Part shown: positions 27,979 through 35,485 of the stretch, one piece after another | Numbering within the stretch: the stretch's first letter is position 1 | Layout of the letters: each line of letters begins with the position of its first letter | Assembly: GCA_003255745.1 (NCBI GenBank) | Contig: QKYL01000110.1 | Span: forward strand, 62,001 to 126,000 | Direction of reading: 5' to 3' | From: Paracoccus saliphilus | GTDB taxonomy: Bacteria; Pseudomonadota; Alphaproteobacteria; Rhodobacterales; Rhodobacteraceae | Length of the DNA stretch: 64,000 nucleotides | Position numbers and translations under genes: made by a program | The notes under the pieces: generated by a model | Database searches by the model: none | Told to the model about the DNA's origin: nothing | Seen by the model: the letters and a program-made list of their open reading frames with translations, nothing else

Positions 27979-28704
27979 TCAGCGGTTCGGATCGGGTTCG
28001 AAGGTCGAAAAGTCGACCATGGTGCCCAGCACCTGCAGATAGGCGATCAGGGCGTCCATCTCGGTCAGCTGCGGCTGGCGATCAAAGTTGCGAAGCTGGG
28101 CGCCGGGATAGCGCGCCTGCAGCCCCGCCGCGTCACCAAAGGGGTCGGCCTGGGTGCGGAAGTCGGCGACCGCGTTCTGCAACATCTCTTCGTCATAGGG
28201 GACGCCCACGGTGCGGTCGGTGCGCAGCCGTTCGACGATGTGGTCGGGGCGGATCACCCGGTCCAGCAGGAAACCGTATTTCGGCATGATCGATTCCGGC
28301 ACCAGCGATTGCGGATCGCGCAGGTGGTCGATGTGCCATTCGTCGGAATAGCGGCTGCCCACCCGCGCCAGGTCCGGCCCGGTCCGCTTGGACCCCCACT
28401 GAAAGGGGTGGTCGTACATCGATTCGGCGGCCAGGCTGTAATGGCCATAGCGTTCCACCTCGTCGCGCATCGGCCGGATCATCTGGCTGTGGCAGACATA
28501 GCAGCCCTCGCGGACATAGATGTCGCGGCCGGTCAACTCCAGCGGCGTGTAAGGACGCACGCCCTCGACCTCTTCGATGGTGTTTTCCAGGTAGAACAGG
28601 GGCGTGATCTGCACGAGGCCGCCGATGGTCACCACCAGGAAGGAAAAGATCAGCAGCAGCGTCGCGTTCTTTTCAAGGATCTTGTGCTTGTCCAGGATTG
28701 CCAT
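27979..28704 (-). CDS. ccoO: Cytochrome cbb3 oxidase subunit II (monoheme cytochrome c)
   Basis: Monoheme cytochrome c subunit, 241 residues, anchored by an N-terminal helix (about 15-37). The heme-binding motif CYVCH is at 68-72 in the context [17 protein letters not shown], and the axial methionine probably lies in [12 protein letters not shown]. It lies 12 nt after ccoN and 8 nt before ccoQ, clearly one operon. Confidence 0.97.
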   Translation of the reverse strand: MAILDKHKILEKNATLLLIFSFLVVTIGGLVQITPLFYLENTIEEVEGVRPYTPLELTGRDIYVREGCYVCHSQMIRPMRDEVERYGHYSLAAESMYDHPFQWGSKRTGPDLARVGSRYSDEWHIDHLRDPQSLVPESIMPKYGFLLDRVIRPDHIVERLRTDRTVGVPYDEEMLQNAVADFRTQADPFGDAAGLQARYPGAQLRNFDRQPQLTEMDALIAYLQVLGTMVDFSTFEPDPNR

Positions 28705-28716
28705 GAACGTTGCCCC

Positions 28717-30321
28717 TTACTCGGCCGGAACGGCGATGGAGGTGGAGACGGCCCTGGGCTGCCGCGCGACGGTGGCCCAGAGGTTGAAGGCCATGATGAC
28801 CCCGCCAGCCAGGAACAGGACGCCGCCCAGGCCGCGCACGACGTTCATGGCGAACTTGGCGGCAACGGTGTCGGCAAAGGCGTTGACCAGGTAGCCGTTC
28901 TGGTCGACCTCGCGCCACATCAGCCCTTCCATGATGCCGCTGACCCACATCGAGCTGGCGTAGAGGACGATCCCGATGGTCGCCAGCCAGAAGTGCCAGC
29001 TGACCAGCGACAGGCTGTAGAGGCGTTCCCGCCCCCAAAGGCGCGGCGTCAGGTAATAAAGCGCGCCAAAGGTGATCATCCCGTTCCAGCCCAGGGCGCC
29101 GGAATGGACGTGCCCGATGGTCCAGTCGGTATAGTGCGACAGGCTGTTCACGGACTTGATCGACATCATCGGACCTTCAAAGGTCGCCATCCCGTAGAAG
29201 CCCACCGCCACCACCATCATGCGGATGATCGGGTCGGTGCGCAGCTTGTCCCAAGCCCCGGAAAGGGTCATCAGGCCGTTGATCATGCCGCCCCAGCTGG
29301 GCATCCACAGCATGATGGAAAACACCATTCCCAGGGTCGCGGCCCATTCCGGCAGCGCGGTATAGTGCAGGTGGTGCGGACCCGCCCAGATATAGAGGAA
29401 GATCAGCGCCCAGAAGTGGATGATCGACAGCTTGTAGGAATAGACCGGGCGTTCGGCCTGTTTCGGGATGAAGTAGTACATCATCCCCAGGAATCCGGCC
29501 GTCAGGAAAAAGCCCACCGCGTTGTGGCCGTACCACCACTGCACCATGGCATCCTGCACGCCGCTGAAGACCTGAACGGATTTCGACCCCCAGATGCTGA
29601 CCGGCACCGACAGGTTGTTGACCACGTGCAGCATCGCGATGGTCACGATGAAGGCCAGGTAGAACCAGTTGGCGACATAGATATGCGGCTCGCGGCGCTT
29701 GATGATCGTGCCCAGGAAGACCGCCAGATAGGTCAGCCAGACCACCGTCAGCCACCAGTCGACGTACCATTCCGGCTCGGCGTATTCCTTGGACTGCGTG
29801 GCACCCAGAATATAGCCGGTCGCAGCCAGCACGATGAACAGGTTGTAGCCCCAGAAGACGAACCACGCCGCGTTCCCGCCCCAAAGACGTGCCGCGGACG
29901 TGCGCTGCACGACGTAAAAGCTGGTCGCGATCAGCGCATTGCCGCCAAAGGCAAAGATCACCGCGCTGGTGTGCAGCGGCCGCAGCTTGCCAAAGTTCAG
30001 GTAGCCCCGCGCCAGGTCGCTGAAGTTCAGCGCCGGAAAGGCCAGCTGAAAGGCGATGATCACGCCGACCAGAAAGCCCACGACGCCCCAGATCACGGTC
30101 GCGACCACGCCGGCACGGATCACGCCGTCCATGTATTCGTTGCCGTTGACCGGCAGCACCGGCTCGTCGATGCGGCGCAGGGTCCACAGGAACATCCCGC
30201 CCGCGACCAGCATGACGGTCAGTGCATTGACCATATAGGCCGGATCACGGGCCAGGTTGGCCCCGATCGCGGCGAAAAGTGCGATCCCGCCCAGCAGGAT
30301 CAGTTTCACGTAATTCCACAT
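28717..30321 (-). CDS. ccoN: Cytochrome cbb3 oxidase catalytic subunit I
   Basis: Heme-copper oxidase subunit carrying the low-spin heme b and the heme b3-CuB site that reduces oxygen. The 534-residue protein has about 12-14 membrane helices; histidine-bearing segments include [13 protein letters not shown] (heme b), [11 protein letters not shown] (CuB), [12 protein letters not shown] (CuB) and [11 protein letters not shown] (heme b/b3). The ATG at 30321 was chosen because [12 protein letters not shown] begins the first helix; the open frame continues upstream into the promoter. The cco assembly genes ccoGHIS do not follow and must be elsewhere. Two FNR-type boxes lie upstream. Confidence 0.97.
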   Translation of the reverse strand: MWNYVKLILLGGIALFAAIGANLARDPAYMVNALTVMLVAGGMFLWTLRRIDEPVLPVNGNEYMDGVIRAGVVATVIWGVVGFLVGVIIAFQLAFPALNFSDLARGYLNFGKLRPLHTSAVIFAFGGNALIATSFYVVQRTSAARLWGGNAAWFVFWGYNLFIVLAATGYILGATQSKEYAEPEWYVDWWLTVVWLTYLAVFLGTIIKRREPHIYVANWFYLAFIVTIAMLHVVNNLSVPVSIWGSKSVQVFSGVQDAMVQWWYGHNAVGFFLTAGFLGMMYYFIPKQAERPVYSYKLSIIHFWALIFLYIWAGPHHLHYTALPEWAATLGMVFSIMLWMPSWGGMINGLMTLSGAWDKLRTDPIIRMMVVAVGFYGMATFEGPMMSIKSVNSLSHYTDWTIGHVHSGALGWNGMITFGALYYLTPRLWGRERLYSLSLVSWHFWLATIGIVLYASSMWVSGIMEGLMWREVDQNGYLVNAFADTVAAKFAMNVVRGLGGVLFLAGGVIMAFNLWATVARQPRAVSTSIAVPAE

Positions 30322-30437
30322 GGCGTCCCCGTGCCCATCTGCGTCGCGTCCCGCTCTGCGCCCCTCCGCCCGCGAATCGCCAGCGGCCCTTGGGGCCTTC
30401 GATGGAATGGGCATAGGCTGCGGGGGCGGGCCGAACC

Positions 30438-30451
30438 TTGATCTGCGTCAA
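30438..30451 (-). promoter_or_regulatory. FNR box, probably controlling ccoN
   Basis: TTGATCTGCGTCAA is an inverted repeat with one mismatch to the FNR consensus TTGAT-N4-ATCAA. Its centre is about 42 bp upstream of a predicted minus-strand start near 30403, and TATGCC (30410-30415) stands where the -10 should be, so it fits a class II activation site for ccoNOQP. The ccoN leader would be about 80 nt. Confidence 0.75.
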
Positions 30452-30460
30452 ACCCGCGAC

Positions 30461-30474
30461 TTGATCGGGATCAA
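30461..30474 (+). promoter_or_regulatory. FNR box, perfect consensus, probably controlling uspA
   Basis: TTGATCGGGATCAA matches the FNR consensus in all ten positions. A class II arrangement on the plus strand puts the transcript start near 30509, 28 nt before the uspA ATG; the matching -10 (CAGGAT, 30497-30502) is weak. The box could also assist ccoN from the other side. The rest of the 215-bp gap (30322-30536) shows nothing else I can support. Confidence 0.75.
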
Positions 30475-30536
30475 GGCCGGCCGCCCCGCGCCGCGGCAGG
30501 ATGTCCCCATCACCCCTTGGAACAGAGGACACTCTC

Positions 30537-31376
30537 ATGGCCTACAAGACGATCCTGACGGTCCTCAGCGCGCCGGGCCAGTTGCCCCAGTTGGACGCCG
30601 CTGTCGGACTGGCCCTGGCGCAGGATGCGCATCTGGACATCCTCTGCCTGGGCATCGACCACAGCCAGCCGGGCTATTACTTCCCCGGCGGCACCGCCTA
30701 TGGCCTGCAGGAGGCGATCGACAGCGCCATGGGCGATGCCGAGGCGCTGGAGACCCGCATCCGCCAGCACCTGGCGCCGGTCACCGAGCTGCGCTGGTCC
30801 GCGGAATCGGCCGTGGCGCAATCCGGCGGGATTGCTGGACTGGTCGGGCTGCGTGCGCGCTTTGCCGACCTGACGGTCCTGGCCAGCCCCTATGCGCAGG
30901 GTCAGCCCGGCGATGCCGAGATCGTCACCGAGGCCGCCCTGTTCGAAGGCTGCTGCCCGGTCCTGATGCTGCCCAACGCGACGCCCCCTGCGCTGCCGCC
31001 CGGCCGGGTGCTGGTCGCGTGGAACCAGTCAACCGAGGCGCTGGCAGCAATCCGCCGCGCGCTGCCGCTGCTGAAGGCCGCCCGGTCAGTCGAGATTACC
31101 TGCATCGACCCGGGCCGCAACGGGCCCGAACGCTCGGACCCCGGCGGTGCCCTGACGCAGATGCTGACCCGCCACGGGGTTCGGGCCGAGATTGCGGTTC
31201 TGGCCCGCACCGCGCCGCGCATCAGCGACGAGATCAACCGACGTGCGATCGAGATCGGTGCCGACCTGGTGGTGATGGGGGCCTATGGGCATTCCCGCCT
31301 GCGTCAGGCAATCCTGGGCGGGGCCACGCGCAACATGCTGGAACAGGCCCGTGTTCCGGTCTTTATGGCCCGCTGA
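30537..31376 (+). CDS. uspA: Universal stress protein with two Usp domains
   Basis: A 279-residue cytoplasmic protein made of two tandem Usp domains. The second ends with the nucleotide-binding pattern VVMGAYGHSRLRQAILGGATRNML split over residues of about 250-275 (G-x2-G-x9-G-S/T type), while the first domain (about 1-140) looks degenerate. USP proteins of this type are often part of the FNR regulon and are found beside cco genes in Paracoccus and Rhodobacter. The ATG at 30537 is preceded by AACAGAGGAC. Its promoter region is shared with ccoN. Confidence 0.9.
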   Translation: MAYKTILTVLSAPGQLPQLDAAVGLALAQDAHLDILCLGIDHSQPGYYFPGGTAYGLQEAIDSAMGDAEALETRIRQHLAPVTELRWSAESAVAQSGGIAGLVGLRARFADLTVLASPYAQGQPGDAEIVTEAALFEGCCPVLMLPNATPPALPPGRVLVAWNQSTEALAAIRRALPLLKAARSVEITCIDPGRNGPERSDPGGALTQMLTRHGVRAEIAVLARTAPRISDEINRRAIEIGADLVVMGAYGHSRLRQAILGGATRNMLEQARVPVFMAR

Positions 31377-31401
31377 CCGGCTTCGGCCGACGGGGTAACG
31401 C

Positions 31402-31454
31402 GCAGGGGGGTGCGGGGGGACGGCCAGTCCCCCCGCAACGTCGCGGGACGCAAA
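31402..31454. repeat. Interspersed hairpin repeat, type 1, copy b (convergent junction)
   Basis: Second copy of the element at 15848-15899, here between the convergent uspA and queE genes. The stem is GCGGGGGGAC / GTCCCCCCGC (31412-31421 with 31427-31436), again with a 5-nt loop and followed by GTCGCGGGACGCAA at 31440-31453. Compared with copy a the stem has gained an A:T pair in matching positions, which argues that the RNA or DNA hairpin is what is conserved. Confidence 0.7.
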
Positions 31455-32165
31455 TCAGACGCCGCGGCGGTTGCCCCACAAGATGACATGCAACTGCGGC
31501 AGCACGCGTGGCGTGAACCAGCGGTCTGTTGTCACCTTCTGGACCAGCCACAGCAGCCGGTCGGCCACGTCCTGAGCCGCCACCGGCAGGTCGGGATGGA
31601 CCTCGGGATTGCCCGGCTGCAGATACAGCGGCAGGTCCCGGTGGCGCTGCGCCAGGTCGCGCGCCCAGTCATAATCCCGGTCGTCGAAAATCACGATCTT
31701 CATCACCGTCTGCCCAGCCCCCTGCCCCGCCCGGATGCAGGCGGCAAGTGCGTCCAGATCCGGGCTTTCCCCGCTGGACGGGGGCTTGGGGCTCAGGACC
31801 AGCATGTGCAGCTGGTCGAACCAGTCGCGGGCGATCGACCCCTGCGTTTCCAGCGCAAAGCGATAGCCCGCGTCCCGGCCCCGCGCGATCAGCGGCCCGA
31901 AATCCTGGATCGCCGGGTTCCCACCTGAAATCGACACCGTCAGGGGTTGTCCACCCGACAGCGCCTCGACCTGGTCCCAGACCTCTTCGGACGTCATCTG
32001 CGCCCAGGTGTCGCGGAAGGCACTGTCCACCGCATGCAGCGAATCACACCACGAACAGCGGTAATCGCAGCCTCCGGCGCGAACAAAGACGGTGGGCTCT
32101 CCGATCAGGGCGCCCTCGCCCTGGATGGTCGGGCCGAAGATCTCGGCGATGCGCAGGCGCGTCAC
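31455..32165 (-). CDS. queE: 7-carboxy-7-deazaguanine synthase
   Basis: Radical-SAM enzyme that contracts 6-carboxy-tetrahydropterin to 7-carboxy-7-deazaguanine, the third step to preQ0 and queuosine. The 236-residue protein has the CxxxCxxC cluster motif at C33, C37 and C40 ([10 protein letters not shown]) after the conserved [10 protein letters not shown] start. The start is a GTG at 32165 that overlaps the queD stop (GTGA). It is the last gene of queC-queD-queE. Confidence 0.94.
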   Translation of the reverse strand: MTRLRIAEIFGPTIQGEGALIGEPTVFVRAGGCDYRCSWCDSLHAVDSAFRDTWAQMTSEEVWDQVEALSGGQPLTVSISGGNPAIQDFGPLIARGRDAGYRFALETQGSIARDWFDQLHMLVLSPKPPSSGESPDLDALAACIRAGQGAGQTVMKIVIFDDRDYDWARDLAQRHRDLPLYLQPGNPEVHPDLPVAAQDVADRLLWLVQKVTTDRWFTPRVLPQLHVILWGNRRGV

Positions 32166-32515
32166 GGCCGGTACTCGGCCCAGGTCTTGGGCGTCTCGCT
32201 GACCTTGACGGCGCTGGTTTCCGGCCAGCGGGCGCGGCACCAGTCAAAGAAGTGGCGGGCCAGGTTCTCGGCCGTCGAGGGCACCTCCAGCAGGTCGTTC
32301 AGGTGGCGGTGATCAAAGCTGCCGTCGATATAGTCCTTGAGCGGCTTCAGCTCGTGATAATCGCGCACAAAGCCATCCCCGTTCAGGTCCGGCGCCGCCA
32401 GTTCGACCACCACGACATAGTTGTGGCCGTGCAGCCGCGCGCATTGGTGATCCACCGCCAAATGGTCCAGCCGGTGCGAGGCGCTGAAGTGAAACTCCTT
32501 GCTGATCCTGAACAT
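32162..32515 (-). CDS. queD: 6-carboxy-5,6,7,8-tetrahydropterin synthase
   Basis: Converts 7,8-dihydroneopterin triphosphate to 6-carboxy-tetrahydropterin, the second step to preQ0. The 117-residue protein has the zinc ligands H14 (SASHRL), H29 and H31 (RLHGHNY) and the catalytic cysteine C25; the later segment FDHRHLND holds another conserved histidine. The ATG shares one base with the queC stop and the gene overlaps queE by 4 nt, so the three genes are translationally coupled. Confidence 0.95.
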   Translation of the reverse strand: MFRISKEFHFSASHRLDHLAVDHQCARLHGHNYVVVVELAAPDLNGDGFVRDYHELKPLKDYIDGSFDHRHLNDLLEVPSTAENLARHFFDWCRARWPETSAVKVSETPKTWAEYRP

Positions 32516-33222
32516 CACGCCCCCTGCACGGCATGGGCCGCGACGGCGGCCTGCCAGAAATCGGGATCCTCGTAATCGCTCGGGTCCGCAACGCCGGCCA
32601 GGTGAAACGCCTCGCGCCGCTCCACGCAGGTGCCGCAACGCCCGCAATGCCGCGCCCCACCCTTGTAGCAGGACCAGGTCTGGGCAAAGGGCGTGCCCGC
32701 ATGCGCACCCGCCACCACGATATCGGCCTTGGTCGCATTGACGAAGGGCACGTCCAGCGCGACATCGGCATAGCCCTCCAGCGCGGCCTTCTGCATGGCG
32801 GCAAAGGCATCGGTAAAGGCCGGGCGGCAGTCGGGATAGATGAAGTGATCGCCCCCATGCACGGCCGCCGCCACCGCGTCGTCACTGTTCGCGACCGCGA
32901 TCCCGAAGGCCACCGTCAGCATGATCGCGTTGCGGTTGGGCACCACGGTGACGCGCATCGTGTCCTCGGCGTAATGGCCGTCGGGCACGTCGATGTCGTC
33001 GGTCAGGGCCGAACCGGTCAACGCGGCGCCCAAGCCCGACAAGTCCACCAGGTGATGCGGCACGCCCAGCCGGCGTGCGCAGGCCAGCGCAAAATCCAGT
33101 TCCTTGCGGTGGCGCTGGCCGTAATTAAAGCTGACCAGCCGCGACAGGCGCCCCTGCGCGGCCAGCACATGGGCGAGCGATACGGAATCAAGCCCGCCCG
33201 AACAGACGAGAGTGGTTTTCAT
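32515..33222 (-). CDS. queC: 7-cyano-7-deazaguanine synthase
   Basis: ATP-dependent ligase/dehydratase that turns 7-carboxy-7-deazaguanine into preQ0. The 235-residue protein has the PP-loop SGGLDS at 8-13 and four zinc-binding cysteines near the C-terminus (C185, C193, C196, C199 in CYKGGARHCGRCGTC). The ATG at 33222 was chosen because MKTTLVCSGG begins the family fold and a ribosome binding site AAGGG precedes it. That site is also the 3' end of a preQ1-I-like aptamer, so translation of the whole que cluster is probably shut down by preQ1. Confidence 0.96.
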   Translation of the reverse strand: MKTTLVCSGGLDSVSLAHVLAAQGRLSRLVSFNYGQRHRKELDFALACARRLGVPHHLVDLSGLGAALTGSALTDDIDVPDGHYAEDTMRVTVVPNRNAIMLTVAFGIAVANSDDAVAAAVHGGDHFIYPDCRPAFTDAFAAMQKAALEGYADVALDVPFVNATKADIVVAGAHAGTPFAQTWSCYKGGARHCGRCGTCVERREAFHLAGVADPSDYEDPDFWQAAVAAHAVQGA

Positions 33223-33230
33223 TCTGTGAC

Positions 33231-33265
33231 CCTTGTTTTTGTGACCCGGGTAGGCTGCGACCGGA
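33231..33265 (-). promoter_or_regulatory. preQ1-I riboswitch upstream of queC
   Basis: Read on the minus strand, a 5-bp stem TCCGG / CCGGG (with one G:T pair) is preceded by nothing else, closes a loop that starts TCGCAG and ends with a C next to the stem, and is followed by an A-rich strand TCACAAAAACAAGG. This is the H-type pseudoknot layout of preQ1 class I aptamers: the loop TCGCAG and the end ACAAGG agree, from memory, with the Thermoanaerobacter tengcongensis aptamer. The final AAGG is the ribosome binding site of queC, 8 nt before the ATG, so binding of preQ1 should block translation. Downstream genes make preQ0, the expected regulon. Confidence 0.8.
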
Positions 33266-33326
33266 AAGCGCCCGGTTATCACTGCCGGCGCGGCTTGTGA
33301 AGGCGCGGCATGCCGGTGACGCCGGG

Positions 33327-34106
33327 TCAGGCCAGCCAGCCGCCGTCCGAATCGTCGCCCGATTCTTCGACCAGGCGCGCAAAGTCAGGCAGAATCACGC
33401 CGCGCTTGCCGACCAGTTCGATCACGCCGTCGCGCTTGAGCGCACCGACCTGGCGGCTGACTGTTTCGATGGTCAGGCCCAGGTAATCGGCCATCGCCTC
33501 GCGGGTCAGTGGCAGGTCCAGCTCCATCCGCCCGCCGGGGCGGCGCTTGTGCAGCGCGGCTTCGCGGCGCGCGATGATTGCAATGAACGAGGCGATCTTT
33601 TCGCGCGCCGTCTTGCGGCCCAGAAGCAGCATCCATTCCCGCGCCGCGTCCAGTTCGTCCAGGGTCATCTCCAGCAGGCGGTGCGCCAGGTGCGGCGTGT
33701 GCTGCATCATCTGGTCAAAGGGCTTGCGGCGAAAGCAGCACAGCACGACCTTGGTCGCGGCGGTGGCGTTATAGGCGGCCGTTTCGCGCCCCGGCCGTCC
33801 CAGAAAATCGCTTGGCAGCAGAAGGCCTACCATCTGCGTCCGGCCATCCTCCAGGGTCTGGGTCAGCGTGGCGACACCAGTGACCACCGAGGCCACGAAA
33901 TCCATCCGGTCGCCTTCCCACAGGATCGGCTGGCCGGCCTCAAAGCTGCGATAGAACTTGATCTGCTCCAGCTGCGTCAGCTCATCGCCCTCGCAATGGG
34001 CGCAGACGGCACGATATCGAATCGGACAATCCGTGCAGCGCACGTCCTCGGGCGCGGCACTGCCCGTCTTGGCGGGCTTGATCTGGGTCAAGGCAGGGGT
34101 TCGCAT
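33327..34106 (-). CDS. fnrL: FNR-type oxygen-sensing transcription regulator (FnrL)
   Basis: Crp/Fnr-family regulator, 259 residues, expected to carry a 4Fe-4S cluster that is lost in oxygen. Candidate ligands are C24, C27, C35 and C38 near the N-terminus and C123/C124 in the beta-roll. The helix-turn-helix (about 201-222, LTREAMADYLGLTIETVSRQ) contains E-x-x-S-R, the FNR specificity residues for TTGAT half-sites, matching the three boxes found nearby. The ATG at 34106 is only 20 bp from the divergent hemN start, and no good ribosome binding site is seen. It probably governs ccoNOQP, uspA and hemN. Confidence 0.93.
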   Translation of the reverse strand: MRTPALTQIKPAKTGSAAPEDVRCTDCPIRYRAVCAHCEGDELTQLEQIKFYRSFEAGQPILWEGDRMDFVASVVTGVATLTQTLEDGRTQMVGLLLPSDFLGRPGRETAAYNATAATKVVLCCFRRKPFDQMMQHTPHLAHRLLEMTLDELDAAREWMLLLGRKTAREKIASFIAIIARREAALHKRRPGGRMELDLPLTREAMADYLGLTIETVSRQVGALKRDGVIELVGKRGVILPDFARLVEESGDDSDGGWLA

Positions 34107-34120
34107 GATGCTTTTATTGT
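34078..34120 (+). promoter_or_regulatory. FNR-dependent promoter of hemN, lying inside fnrL
   Basis: TTGATCTGGGTCAA at 34078-34091 is an FNR box with one mismatch, located over codons 6-10 of fnrL. TATTGT at 34115-34120 is a fair -10. The box centre is about 42 bp before the A of the hemN ATG (34127), the class II distance if transcription starts at that A. The same box overlaps the start of fnrL and could also mediate autoregulation. Confidence 0.7.
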
Positions 34121-34126
34121 AGGCAC

Positions 34127-35473
34127 ATGGAACATCTTTCGCAACTCAGACGCGCCGGCCTGTTCGAGGCGCGTGCCCCCCGCTATACCAGCTATCCGCC
34201 CGCGACCCAGTTCGTGCCGTCGGTGGACGGTGACTTGGTCGGCGGCTGGATGGCTGCCGTACCCGAAGGGTCGCGGATCTCGCTTTATGTCCACATTCCC
34301 TTTTGCCGCCGCCTGTGCTGGTTCTGCGCCTGCCGCACGCAGGGAACGCAAAGCATGGACCCGGTGCGAAGCTATGTGCAGACCCTGCAGGTCGAGCTGC
34401 AGGCGCTGCGCCGACGCTTGGCGCCGGGCATCGGCCTGTCGCGCCTGCACTGGGGCGGCGGCACGCCCACCCTGCTGTCACCGGACCTGATCTGCCAGCT
34501 GGCGGGGGCGGTCTTCAACGCCTTCCCAATGGAGGAAGGCGGCGAATTCTCGGTCGAGATCGATCCGTCGGAAATCGACGCCCCGCGCATGGCCGCGCTG
34601 GCGGCGGCGGGAATGACGCGCGCTTCGATCGGGGTGCAGGATTTCAACCCTCGGATCCAGGAGGCCATCGGTCGCCCCCAGAGCTTCGAGATTACCGCCC
34701 AAGCGGCGGCACTGATCAGGCAGCACGACATCGCCAGCCTGAACGTCGATATCCTTTACGGCCTGCCCTATCAGACCGGGCAACGGATCGCGGACACGGT
34801 GCAGAAGGTCTTGGCCCTGGCGCCGGACCGGGTGGCGCTTTACGGCTATGCCCATGTCCCCTGGATGTCGAAACGCCAGGTGATGATCCCCAATGAAACG
34901 CTGCCGGATGGAGAGGCACGCTTGGCGCTGTTCGAAACAGCAGCCGAACTGTTTCTGGCCGACGGCTTCCAACAGATCGGGATCGACCATTTCGCCCGCC
35001 CCGGCGACGGGCTGGCACAGGCCGCGGCGCACGGACGTCTGCGGCGCAACTTCCAGGGCTATACCGACGATCCGGCCCAGGTGCTGATCGGCCTGGGCGC
35101 CTCGTCCATCTCGCGCTATCCGCAGGGTTATGCGCAGAATGCGCCGGCCACCGGCGCCTATACGGCCGCTATCCGCGACGGGCGCATCCCGGTGACGCGG
35201 GGCCATATCTTCACACCCGACGACCGCTGGCGGGGTCGGCTGATCGAGGCGCTGATGTGCGATTTCCGGATCGACCTGGCCGCCCTCCGGGCCGAGGTCG
35301 GCCCCCTGCCCCACAGTATCTTCACGCCGCTGCTGGAGCGTTTCGACGGTGCCGTGCGCCTGACGGACGACGCGTTCGAGATCCTGCCCCAAGGGCGCCC
35401 CCTGACGCGCCTGATCGCGCAGGCGCTGGACGCCTATGCCGCCCCGCAGGGCAGCCATTCTGTCGCGGTGTGA
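34127..35473 (+). CDS. hemN: Oxygen-independent coproporphyrinogen III oxidase
   Basis: Radical-SAM enzyme that makes protoporphyrinogen IX without oxygen, needed for heme under micro-oxic or anaerobic growth. The 448-residue length and motif CRRLCWFCAC (C60, C64, C67, with C69 following) are those of true HemN rather than the shorter HemW. GGGTPTLL and the SIGVQDF segment are further family marks. The ATG at 34127 has at best a weak AGG as ribosome binding site and may be translated from a leaderless mRNA. It is divergent from fnrL and convergent with polA. Confidence 0.95.
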   Translation: MEHLSQLRRAGLFEARAPRYTSYPPATQFVPSVDGDLVGGWMAAVPEGSRISLYVHIPFCRRLCWFCACRTQGTQSMDPVRSYVQTLQVELQALRRRLAPGIGLSRLHWGGGTPTLLSPDLICQLAGAVFNAFPMEEGGEFSVEIDPSEIDAPRMAALAAAGMTRASIGVQDFNPRIQEAIGRPQSFEITAQAAALIRQHDIASLNVDILYGLPYQTGQRIADTVQKVLALAPDRVALYGYAHVPWMSKRQVMIPNETLPDGEARLALFETAAELFLADGFQQIGIDHFARPGDGLAQAAAHGRLRRNFQGYTDDPAQVLIGLGASSISRYPQGYAQNAPATGAYTAAIRDGRIPVTRGHIFTPDDRWRGRLIEALMCDFRIDLAALRAEVGPLPHSIFTPLLERFDGAVRLTDDAFEILPQGRPLTRLIAQALDAYAAPQGSHSVAV

Positions 35474-35485
35474 CCAGCCGGGGCG

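Noticed and set aside
27772-30441. An 889-codon open frame on the plus strand opposite ccoNOQ
   Set aside because: Antisense shadow of the cco genes; the composition (His/Gln/Arg/Asp-rich) is that of a reverse reading and there is no family match.
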